Origin: CAKZNE01 sp002695025
GTDB lineage: Bacteria; Bacteroidota; Bacteroidia; Flavobacteriales; Schleiferiaceae
Reading direction: 5' to 3'
Length of the DNA: 64,000 nt
NCBI GenBank assembly: GCA_913043285.1
Contig: CAJWML010000001.1
Coordinates: forward strand, 682,001 to 746,000
The position numbers were made by a program, and so were the translations under genes. The notes beneath the pieces were generated by a model. The model was not told the origin of the DNA. It saw nothing but the letters and a program-made list of their open reading frames with translations, and made no database searches. Shown one piece after another: positions 45,001-51,816 of the stretch (within the stretch, counting starts at the first letter, position 1; every line of letters begins with the position of its first letter).

Positions 45001-46320
45001 ATTGCCTAAAGACGGTTGAAGAGGTAGTGAGCGGGCATTGCTGAAAATGCCTTCTCCCTCGTTGGTTTTGTAATACCAGCCGCCTCCCTGTTTGGTTAAA
45101 ATACCGGATAAGGCATCCCCTTCCAGGTCAACAAACTGATAAGGGCCTCCCAATCCCTGGGGTAACTGGGCAAGACTTTCCTTTGGTAAGCTTTGAACCT
45201 GCTGTCCAACAATGGGAGCGGTGTACCCGAACCGGACAGGAGGTGTGCTTTTTTCACTCTGGTTTTCCCCTTCACGGATGTAACCGGTTTGCCAGGCTTC
45301 CGTCAGGGTAGTGGCTATGGGGTTTTCATCATAGGTTAGGGTGGTGGAGCGTACCAGGGTAGGGTTCCCGTTATTTAATTCATCAAACTGATGGAAAAGC
45401 AGAAGGCGTTTGCACAAGCGGTAGGTCCGGATCTCAAAGCCGGAGCGATAGGATGAAAACGGATCCTGCCGGCAGCTCCAGGAACGGTCTGCTTCCAGCG
45501 CAGGGTCTTCGGGATGGTGATCTCCGTAATCCAGCACCAGTTGAAAGTGCCAGTTGTCCGCCTCATTGGGTTGGCGGTTGCCATAACACACCCGCTTCAG
45601 GTATTTCTGGTTAAAAGCCTTGCCTTTTTCGGTGCGGTGGTATTCTGAGCTTTGAGCGGAATCGATATTCTCCTGGTCTTCCTGCTGGTACTGATAGTGG
45701 ATTGTATTACCACGGTTATCACGACTTTCACAGAGCAACCATTGAAAGACCCGTGAGGGATGGTCAGGGTCAGATACCCGGCTGGCCTCAGTTTTCCCGT
45801 AATAGCTGCTTATATTTTCCGGGGAGGTGGTTTTCCAGAATACTTCAGCCGGGTTTTCACGGTGCACCCATTTTTCTATTTTACTAAAACTTCCCTCGGT
45901 GCGGGGGCGGTAGTGATGAACGATATAGGGGCCATTTTGGTCGGTCTTGGGCTCCCAATGGCTGGAGTCGTCCAGAAAGGGCACCAGGTCTTCTGCACCG
46001 GAAAGTACAAAAGTGTCAGCGTCTTCCGTATCCTGATATTGTGGTAAACCCCTGGCGGTTTTCCGGCTTATGGAGGGTACGGTCAGGTTCCAGCCTAAAC
46101 CAAAGGGTGAGTTTCCGTTGCCACTATCGTATTGGAGTTGTAAAGCCGGGCTAAAATTATTCCGGCCCGGGGAGAGAGGGACCGGGATGGAAGCGGTTCC
46201 GGTTCCGGTAAGGGTGTTTACGGAAAACTTTTCCCCAATGCTATTGATGGCTCCTCCGCCTTTGGGCAATTCAAGGGCAGGAAGAAGGGATTTCTGGTCT
46301 TTGATTGGAGCGTTATTCAT
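39010..46320 (-). CDS. TcB-TcC fusion with C-terminal cargo module
   Basis: 2436 residues. Order: SpvB domain at about 20-320 (GGGAINSIGEKFSVN, SPFGLGWNLTVPSISR); FG-GAP/VCBS beta-propeller at about 390-650 (LNGDGYADIL, MSGDGLTDIV, IDGTGTTDLLYFG); TcdB middle domains at about 700-1010 (HHGYFDPYEREFRGFG, RGQMLRQEVYALD); Rhs/YD repeats at about 1330-2100; and the Rhs core YRYTGMERDEESSLNYHSARYYAPWL style block, ending DPAGTVDG and RKVDFNG at about 2105-2130. In known TcC proteins Asp residues in this core cleave off the cargo inside the Rhs cocoon. The cargo, residues about 2130-2436, is AT-rich DNA with lysozyme-like features (see findings). It lies between the HExxH gene (33 bases upstream) and TcA. 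Confidence 0.92.
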   Translation of the reverse strand: MNNAPIKDQKSLLPALELPKGGGAINSIGEKFSVNTLTGTGTASIPVPLSPGRNNFSPALQLQYDSGNGNSPFGLGWNLTVPSISRKTARGLPQYQDTEDADTFVLSGAEDLVPFLDDSSHWEPKTDQNGPYIVHHYRPRTEGSFSKIEKWVHRENPAEVFWKTTSPENISSYYGKTEASRVSDPDHPSRVFQWLLCESRDNRGNTIHYQYQQEDQENIDSAQSSEYHRTEKGKAFNQKYLKRVCYGNRQPNEADNWHFQLVLDYGDHHPEDPALEADRSWSCRQDPFSSYRSGFEIRTYRLCKRLLLFHQFDELNNGNPTLVRSTTLTYDENPIATTLTEAWQTGYIREGENQSEKSTPPVRFGYTAPIVGQQVQSLPKESLAQLPQGLGGPYQFVDLEGDALSGILTKQGGGWYYKTNEGEGIFSNARSLPLQPSLGNRSLPQIQDLDGDGRKELVVLEEQVSGFYNYRDLQWEPFTPFETMPNINWQDPNLKLIDLNGDGYADILITEDNLLRWFPSKAKKGYKNSRTVQKALEEQDGPALVFADANQSIYLADMSGDGLTDIVRVRNQDIAYWPNLGYGRFGAKVSMGHAPCLDHPDQFNQQNIRLADIDGTGTTDLLYFGSEGACFWINQAGNSWSEPHTLDQFPATNQLTNVQLADLLGNGTPCLVWSSLLPADAGNPIKYIDLMEASAEKPLGKPYLLNTIDNGMGKADLLHYAPSTKHYLADKKAGTPWVTKLHFPVYVVEKVETIDQISGSRLSVTYQYHHGYFDPYEREFRGFGRVDQIDTESFEEFERNNPDEEQQTHFSPPILTKTWFHTGAYVEEKRIDEHFRQEYFTDEAPLSDNRMELYDETDFDTRREAHRAMRGQMLRQEVYALDAQENKSTNPYTVTSNVFTVRQIQPRQKDQAGVYLPIPNESIAFHYERNPEDPRVSHSITLETDRYGSPVWTAQVVYPRKINNRDHIEAEQLLLHIVMSESEMLHMDEAADHYLLGIPLSSKSFECTGITPLKNYFTREELRQKLAEVHEIPFHSEADGSPQKRLLSWNRNYYWQTDLSAALPLGEAAWPLLPHHAEAAVFTPELLQSVYGERMEDETITSRGGYHLRDGYWWNPGVVAHYQYHDIVGEGDLRERENPFLLVVETQEPFEVDPNLRDRVFYDRYQLFPIEAENKEGLSSQAVIDYRTLSIQRLTDVNENVSEALTDAMGMVVAATTYGTEEDEDGNVFTNGDLPIADYRPTVLSGIPEVVDNPHRFLQGASTFFYYDLHAWKDRKEPTQSISLTRETHARELPEGSETEIQIALSYSDGFGRELQKKIKVEAGLAYLSDEAGSLVTDAEGKVVQEEVEDRWLSSGRTIYNNKQKPIKQYEPFYSNTHRYLSEESAMRIGISPLIHYDPLMRVIKTVTPAGFVSRVEFTPWEQRSYDLNDALFDSSLHESVSNNLPLSEVERMSYDQALPHANTPQISILDSLGRAFKTMATDGRGETFTTTTGLNISGQPLTQTDPRQYDLNNTPERANQAIHNFTYVYDMSGTPLYTRSIDAGENRVFINVSGQPVYTWTARGYKNTVVYDALNRPTEHWVEGEGLNGPQLIERSVYAAPDSLPSQNLRGHLLTHYDQSGKKTILRVGFKGEVTASAQQFISIFDPAQADALRDDLGEMWNWDLHNDDALEEEVFQNSAKSNALGQLIHTVEADGSVHRPRFNHSGQLKGMAVKLNGAADFEDFVKNIRYNEKGQRASILYGNDVTTTYTYEPETYRLKTLQSHRNQAPKPLQDLSFIYDPVGNIIRISDAAQQTIYFNNQVVEAVNAYTYDAFYQLRSATGREHIGQNGQTSAMDQVNGIKVLPHKGDGGAMRSYTRTYDYDKAGNMLTSVHQLIGEAGYTRHFEYDTTSNRLLRSGIGQEVNWQNFRYDAAGNIQDMAHLDAMHWSPNNELQQIHNADLSAFYEYDSSGERSRKIVKKGNRKVEVRYYLGATEVYREYNNGTLIQERESLHISDDTQRIAMVDTLTVKGGEAIALDMQPSLRRYQLSNHLGSSAIELDEAARVISYEEYYPYGSSSYQAVDKDRGVPRKRYRYTGMERDEESSLNYHSARYYAPWLCRWLKPDPAGTVDGLNVYRYVNGNPVRKVDFNGTKGEYFFDANIPDYDDKMVFNKKTKKEVRRGRLGFKTIDRFLENRPERIKTIHEIAKRVNIDPGLLTVITVSETRSFNIFFNKGQVLSFSNAGLDDFLSTDKSGKPRSGMRVRYEMKKAIPEWKQISRGICRECTFSDFRGNKYKGYRMVPNEKKRLVPDFYFQTGSIALLAIAAEIKVREINLRKINPEAFDQLPIETQFFLVRLSFNAGHKTANAEFEKYLTTGDSPLILNGFYKKIGPRRIATIRASQAIRISQKFFPDFYDNPDHFHSLRAKAILESKPEVLKMIRETVKTLTSKELPY

Positions 46321-46353
46321 GACATTACTGTTTTTAGGTTCTAAAACCTGATG

Positions 46354-46992
46354 TTACCTTCTTCCGCAGTTTGCCGCTACATTATCAGGATACCCTTCCT
46401 GTAGGCCAACCCGGTTACCTGCCAATTGCCCAAGGGCTACATGGGTCATTTCATGAGTAATGAGGGTGCTTACGCCATCGTAATTACGGATGTTCTCATC
46501 GCAGAGATAAATGCCGGCTCTTTCTTGATCAGCATCGTTATGATCTACATGGCCCCTCACATTGGTATCGTTGCACCAGAAAAAATCGCTGATACAGTTA
46601 ATGGTGCAATTCCTAACGGTAAGTAATTCCAGCATGCGGATCTTTAAATCAATTTCCCGTACATCACCGGGAGGACCAACATTGAGGTCACTTAGGCAGT
46701 TGTTAACGAGTCTTTCATAGATAAGCGGCAGGTGAAATCTCCGGATGATCCTTTCTTTGGAATCGTTAAAATTACCGGACTCAGGATAGGCATCGTCTTC
46801 ACAATTCACAAAGACCATGTTGGTTCCTACGAGGCACTTCGGGGGGTTAGCGATAATTCCCCAATCGTACTTTATACGGTTCAGCGCACAGGAAATTTCA
46901 ACGTCCCCGGCACCTGCTTTCCGCATCAGTGCGGCAATGATCAGCGCAACAACCAGGAATAGAATAATGGTGAACAACAAAGGCTTTTTCAT
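46354..46992 (-). CDS. Cys-rich HExxH protein, putative zinc metallopeptidase
   Basis: 212 residues. An N-terminal hydrophobic segment (LLFTIILFLVVALIIAAL) is a signal peptide or anchor. The rest has about nine Cys (for example NCTINCISDFFWC), suggesting disulfides outside the cytoplasm. Near the C-terminus, H180-E-M-T-H184 follows STLIT and precedes GLQEGYPDNVAANC, a layout recalling M35-like (deuterolysin/lysine-specific) zinc peptidases, although the aspzincin GTxD motif is not seen. It is the first gene of the toxin operon, so it may be a co-delivered effector, a processing peptidase or an accessory protein. Confidence 0.72.
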   Translation of the reverse strand: MKKPLLFTIILFLVVALIIAALMRKAGAGDVEISCALNRIKYDWGIIANPPKCLVGTNMVFVNCEDDAYPESGNFNDSKERIIRRFHLPLIYERLVNNCLSDLNVGPPGDVREIDLKIRMLELLTVRNCTINCISDFFWCNDTNVRGHVDHNDADQERAGIYLCDENIRNYDGVSTLITHEMTHVALGQLAGNRVGLQEGYPDNVAANCGRR

Positions 46993-47216
46993 GATGAGTA
47001 GATTTAAATGTTTTCGGTAACAATCTCTCTCATTATAGCTGGTAGAAATACATTAGCACCCTTGAGTTACGAACGGATGATTACCGGAAATGAAGATTCT
47101 GGGAGATCGTTACTACACAAATGGAAGCATAGCCGGCTGCTTTACCAAAAAAATGGTACGTGACGGGTCACTTTGGGTATGAATACCCTACGGGGTGGTA
47201 TGAAGATTAGGAAGGT

Positions 47217-47930
47217 CTACAGGAATGTGATCTTTTCCAATAAAGTTTTGCGATACATATCCCCAACGGGAATCTGTTTATCGCCCACAGATACGCAACT
47301 GTGCTGAACGACACTTATGGAGTTTATATTCACAGCATACGATTTATGGATGCGTATAAAGTTGGGGGATAATTGATCCAATATTTCCCTTAGTTTTCCC
47401 CGTACCAGGTGTTTACCATTCTCCGTCTGGATATGGGTATAGTTGCCTTCCGCCTTCAGCCATTGAATCTCCTGTTTTTTAACCTGGGTGTATTGATGGG
47501 ACTCCTTAATGAAAAGGGGACTGTTGCTACTTTGTGGGTTGGAGTTTACGGTAGGCTTTAATTGCTTGTTCAGGGCTATTTCAATGGCAGCGTAAAGGGC
47601 TCTTTTTTGAAAAGGCTTAACCACGTAACCGCTGGGCTGGGTGCTTTTGGCTCTTTCAATGGTGTGGCTATCCGCATTGGAGGTAACAAATAAAAAAGGG
47701 AGGTTGTATTCTTTCCGTATCAACTCTGCGAGGTCTATGCCGTCCTTTAATTCCGAAAGCTGGACATCGATCAATACTAAATTTGGAGTGACTTTTTTTA
47801 ACTGTTCAGTGGCTTCCTGGTAACTATAGGCCATGCCACATACTTCATATCCAATCTCCTGAAGCTTATTTTTCAGATCTTCCGCTATTATTACTTCATC
47901 TTCTACTATGAGTATTTTAACTTGTTCCAT
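47217..47930 (-). CDS. LytTR-family response regulator
   Basis: 237 residues. Receiver domain at about 4-120 with acidic pocket E10-D11, phosphoacceptor D55 in LVLIDVQL, and K in GYVVKPF. The C-terminal LytTR DNA-binding domain at about 140-235 has IQWLKAEGNYTHIQ, FIRIHKSYAVNINSI and VGDKQIPVG. It overlaps the upstream kinase gene by 25 bases and is surely its partner. Its targets are unknown. The toxin operon lies 224 bases downstream on the same strand. Confidence 0.93.
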   Translation of the reverse strand: MEQVKILIVEDEVIIAEDLKNKLQEIGYEVCGMAYSYQEATEQLKKVTPNLVLIDVQLSELKDGIDLAELIRKEYNLPFLFVTSNADSHTIERAKSTQPSGYVVKPFQKRALYAAIEIALNKQLKPTVNSNPQSSNSPLFIKESHQYTQVKKQEIQWLKAEGNYTHIQTENGKHLVRGKLREILDQLSPNFIRIHKSYAVNINSISVVQHSCVSVGDKQIPVGDMYRKTLLEKITFL

Positions 47931-50128
47931 AGCTCATTCTCCAAGGTTTGATAGTTGAATTTCAGGCTGTAGGTGACCCCGTTCTCGCAGTTACACTGGA
48001 GGCTTGCCTTTAACTGAATACTTAGTAAGCGGATCAATTTTAGCCCCAGAGTTTCGGATTGCTCCAGCTTCACATGATCCGGTAATCCGGGACCGTTATC
48101 CCTTAATATGATTTCACATTCCTGGGCAGCAGTGGCCTTGATGTGAACCAGAAATTTATCTCCACCCTGATTAAAAGCATATTTAAAAGCGTTGGTGGTA
48201 ATTTCATTAACGATTAATCCCAACGGTACGGCCGTATCCATATCCACCAGAACATCATCTCCCTGCACAATCACCATCCCGTGGTTACGGGTTTTAAAAG
48301 TATCCTTGATGTGACCGATCAATTGCTCGATATAATCACGGAGATTGACGTTTGCCAGATCATCAGTTTCATAGAGCTTGTTGTGTACCAGAACGATTGC
48401 TTCTATCCGGTTCTGGCCTTCTTCAAAAACCGATAGGAGGGATTTATCCTGGAGGTTTGAGGACTGTAGACTTAACAGGCTGGAAACCACCTGGAGGTTG
48501 TTCTTTACACGGTGGTGTATCTCTTTTAGTAAGGTCTCTTTCCTGGCCAACGATTTTTCAATGGTCTCCTTTTGCTGGCTTACCTCTGTGTTCAGGAGTC
48601 GTAACTTCTTGTTTATCCTGATTTTGTCTCGATTGATCTTGTATATGTATCCCGCAATGACCAATAGAAAAAAGCTGGCAACCATGAGCAGGCGAAACTT
48701 CATTTTATCATATTGAATCTCTTTCTGTTGCTGCAGAATGACCAGTTCTTTCATAGATCGTTCATTAGCATAATTCAGGCTGTCCGCATAGCGCTCCTGC
48801 CGGAATTTATTTTCCACGATCATTTGATGGAGCTCGGCAGTTTTTTCCGCATTTTTCCTTTCGTTGGCCAGGTCCACGTATTTTTCATAATAGTGGAGGG
48901 CTCTTTCTGTATTTCCTGCATTGCGGTAGATGTCCGTTAGGTAAAGGTAGGCGTCCTCTTCTACTCTTTTTAGCTCTCTTTTTAAGGCTATGCTCAATCC
49001 TTTATGGCTCCATTCAAGTGCGGCATGGTATTTTTTTTCGCGGTTAAGGATCTTACCCATGCCTAAATGGAGGTATGCGTCTACTGCACCAAAAACCTCG
49101 GCATCCTTTCGTACCGCTATCCCCTTTTGAATAGCGGCTTTTGCGCTATCTATCTCATCCAGGTTAAAGTATAGATTGAAGATGTTGTACAGGGTGGTTG
49201 AAACCCGGTCACTGTTTTTCATTAGCAACTTATACTTCAAGCTTTTTCGGTAGTAGTAGAGTGCTGAATCTGTCTGACCCAGGTTTTTGTGAATTACTCC
49301 CATATTATTGAGAACATCGGCCAGTCTGAAAGTGTCTTTCATTTCGGTGTAGATAACTTCACCGAGGTGGTAATAGGGAAGAGCTTTTTCATATTGCTCC
49401 TGTCGTTCAAATAGTACACCTATGTTGTTGGCAACCATAGGTAGACCTTTGCTTTCTGGGTGGGCTTTTTTGTTTTTTTCAAGGGCAAGTAACAAGTATT
49501 TTAAGGAGGTTTCATAATCCCCCATGTTCAGGTTAGCTTCGCCAATGTTGGAGTATACATTTAGGAGTTCATCGATATGGTTGACACTATCATAAATAGC
49601 GGCACTTCTGAAATAAAACTCTAAGGCTTTTTGATGATTTCCCTGAACTCTAAAGATCATCCCGTGAATATTCAATGCGCCAGCTCTGCAAGCGGGGTCG
49701 GCCTGGCACATTAATGACATGCTATCAGCATACTGGGTTGCGCTTTCTATATTTCCCCTGATAATATTCAAATAAGCCAGTTTAAAATACAGGTGGTGCT
49801 TGAGGTTTGTGTTTCGGATGCCCTTAAAGTTTTGTGCGGCATTGGTTAGGATATAGGCTACTTCATCAGGTTTCTTGCGCATATACTCATCCGCATAGTC
49901 CGTCAAGGCGTTTATACGGATTGAGTCTGGTAATCTGTGGTTTTTCCATTTTTGAAAAGCAGCAATGGAGGGTGGTGATAATTGTGCAGGCTTATCCTGG
50001 CCGGTCAGAGTGAGCGAGACACTCAGGGTAAGGCAAAGAATAAAGAGTGCGGTGTGCCCATAGAATGAAAAAGATACCTTAGAAGGATGGTGAAAAAGGG
50101 ATGGCCGTATGATTCTCTCAATTGGCAT
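47906..50128 (-). CDS. TPR-containing sensor histidine kinase (HisKA_2 type)
   Basis: 740 residues. Signal or anchor segment at about 25-42, periplasmic TPR repeats at about 60-450 (LLNVYSNIGEANLNMGDYETS, LADVLNNMGVIHKNLGQ), transmembrane helix at about 480-500 (MVASFFLLVIAGYIY), a short coiled coil, the phosphoacceptor His in KEIHHRVKNNLQVV at about 537, and a HATPase_c domain (VNEITTNAFKYAF, DNGPGLPDHV). It is a typical Bacteroidota sensor, and its ligand is unknown. It forms an operon with the LytTR regulator. Confidence 0.93.
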   Translation of the reverse strand: MPIERIIRPSLFHHPSKVSFSFYGHTALFILCLTLSVSLTLTGQDKPAQLSPPSIAAFQKWKNHRLPDSIRINALTDYADEYMRKKPDEVAYILTNAAQNFKGIRNTNLKHHLYFKLAYLNIIRGNIESATQYADSMSLMCQADPACRAGALNIHGMIFRVQGNHQKALEFYFRSAAIYDSVNHIDELLNVYSNIGEANLNMGDYETSLKYLLLALEKNKKAHPESKGLPMVANNIGVLFERQEQYEKALPYYHLGEVIYTEMKDTFRLADVLNNMGVIHKNLGQTDSALYYYRKSLKYKLLMKNSDRVSTTLYNIFNLYFNLDEIDSAKAAIQKGIAVRKDAEVFGAVDAYLHLGMGKILNREKKYHAALEWSHKGLSIALKRELKRVEEDAYLYLTDIYRNAGNTERALHYYEKYVDLANERKNAEKTAELHQMIVENKFRQERYADSLNYANERSMKELVILQQQKEIQYDKMKFRLLMVASFFLLVIAGYIYKINRDKIRINKKLRLLNTEVSQQKETIEKSLARKETLLKEIHHRVKNNLQVVSSLLSLQSSNLQDKSLLSVFEEGQNRIEAIVLVHNKLYETDDLANVNLRDYIEQLIGHIKDTFKTRNHGMVIVQGDDVLVDMDTAVPLGLIVNEITTNAFKYAFNQGGDKFLVHIKATAAQECEIILRDNGPGLPDHVKLEQSETLGLKLIRLLSIQLKASLQCNCENGVTYSLKFNYQTLENELWNKLKYS

Positions 50129-50304
50129 AGCGGGTTAAACGTGGTTATTTTTAACGCTTTCCTTCCCTTCTTTATTGGATAATTACTCTTCGGTCAATCG
50201 GACTTTAGAGAATGCCAAACTTAAAAAACTCTATTATCAATTGTACAGGTTTTGCCGGTTCATTATCAATTAGCGGCTTTAAGCTGATCGGGAGATTGGT
50301 TAAA

Positions 50305-50341
50305 TTGTAAAAAGCCGCCCCACATACAGCGGAGCGGCTTT
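50305..50341 (-). terminator. Terminator of the RND efflux operon
   Basis: Stem AAAGCCGC (50311-50318) pairs with GCGGCTTT (50334-50341). On the minus strand it is followed by a T run. It lies about 40 bases past the channel gene stop. Confidence 0.7.
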
Positions 50342-50379
50342 CCGTAACAGACCCTATCCTGTTGCTTTTAAATCAGGTT

Positions 50380-51816
50380 TTAATTCCAGCCGCCTCCCAG
50401 CGCCTGGTACATATTCACAAAAGCGTTCATCTGCTTCATCCTGGTTTCCACCAACTCAAACCTGGATTCCAGGGCATCGCGTTGGGTGAGCAATACCTCC
50501 ATATAATCCGCCCGTGCGGAACGGAACAAGTCGTTGGCAATATTGATGGAGCGGGTGAGGGCATCCACCTGCTGGGCCTTCAGTTCGTAACTCTTCTTCA
50601 GGTTATCAACCTTGGCGAGCTGGTTCACCACTTCGGTATACGCCTGGAGGATGGTGCGCTCGTATTCGTATACCGCCTGTAACTGCTTGGAGTTGGCACT
50701 GTAATAAGTGGCCTTTATGGCGTTCCGGTTGATGAGCGGAGCGGTCAGGTCTCCCGCCAGGGAGTACAGCATGGACTCCGGAGTCGTTAACAGGTAAGAA
50801 GGGTTGAAGGCCTGTAAACCTACGGCTGCCGAAAGGTCCAGAGAAGGATAAAAATTAGCCCTAGCTACCTTCACATCCAGCTTAGCGGCTTCCAGTTGCA
50901 TTTCGGCCTGGCGGATATCCGGGCGGTTTTGTAGCAACTGGGCAGGAAGCCCCGTATGAATACTGTCCGGTATCAGCTCACTGAAAGGCTGTGAACTGCG
51001 AGCTACAGGTTGCGGGTAGCGACCCACCAGGAAATTGATGCGGTTCTCCGCTTCAATGATCTGCTGCTGGATGTCGTACTGCAGGCTACGGGTGCTCAGC
51101 ACTTCCGCTTCAAATTTGCGTACCGCCAGCTCCGTTACCTCCGCTGCCTGTTTTTGCAGACGTACGATGCGCAAGGCACTCCCCTGGATCTCGATATTCT
51201 GTTTTACGATCTCCAGCTGGTTGTCCAGCGCCAGTAACTCATAGTACGAATTGGCGATCTCCGCAATGAGGTTGGTCACCATGAAGTTTCGCCCTTCAAC
51301 GGTGGCCAGGTAATTCAGTACCGCTGATTTTTTGGCGTTGTGCAACTTACTCCAGATATCCACTTCCCAGCTGGCGTAAGCTCCAATCAGGAAATCGGGC
51401 ACCGGTTCCGGCATGGCCCGGCCCGGTTCTATATCGGTAGTAGCCTCACTGGCACCCAGCGGTGTATAACGCGCCTTTTTATCCAGCCCGGCACCACCTT
51501 TCAAGCCTACAAAGGGAAGGTACTCCCCTTTGCGGGTGCGGATCTCATTCTGGGTAATGCTGATCTCCTGCAGCATGATATTCAGCTCCTGGTTGTTGTT
51601 CAGGGCGGTGTCGATCAGGGCTTGCAGGTAAGGATCTGTGAAATATTCCTTCCACTTTAACTGCCCGCTGTTCACCGTGTCCCCGGAGTTGGAAAAACTG
51701 TCGGGAACGGAAGTGTTGGCCGTCCTGCTTACTGTTTCCAGGCTTTTGCAGGCGGAAGAAGCCAGGGCTACGCCCGCTGCCAGGAGGTATGGATAAATTC
51801 TCATTCTACTTTTCAT
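50380..51816 (-). CDS. Outer membrane efflux channel lipoprotein (TolC/NodT family)
   Basis: 478 residues from the ATG at 51816. I prefer this over a start at 51906, since MKSRMRIYPYLLAAGVALASSAC is a lipoprotein signal, while the longer frame would lie 100 bases inside the pump gene. It overlaps the pump stop by 11 bases. Two OEP repeats are visible (EYFTDPYLQALIDTALNNNQELN, NRPDIRQAEMQLEAAKLDVKVARANFYPS), and the C-terminal part has MNAFVNMYQALGGGWN. The NodT-type channel forms the outer membrane exit of the tripartite pump. Confidence 0.92.
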   Translation of the reverse strand: MKSRMRIYPYLLAAGVALASSACKSLETVSRTANTSVPDSFSNSGDTVNSGQLKWKEYFTDPYLQALIDTALNNNQELNIMLQEISITQNEIRTRKGEYLPFVGLKGGAGLDKKARYTPLGASEATTDIEPGRAMPEPVPDFLIGAYASWEVDIWSKLHNAKKSAVLNYLATVEGRNFMVTNLIAEIANSYYELLALDNQLEIVKQNIEIQGSALRIVRLQKQAAEVTELAVRKFEAEVLSTRSLQYDIQQQIIEAENRINFLVGRYPQPVARSSQPFSELIPDSIHTGLPAQLLQNRPDIRQAEMQLEAAKLDVKVARANFYPSLDLSAAVGLQAFNPSYLLTTPESMLYSLAGDLTAPLINRNAIKATYYSANSKQLQAVYEYERTILQAYTEVVNQLAKVDNLKKSYELKAQQVDALTRSINIANDLFRSARADYMEVLLTQRDALESRFELVETRMKQMNAFVNMYQALGGGWN

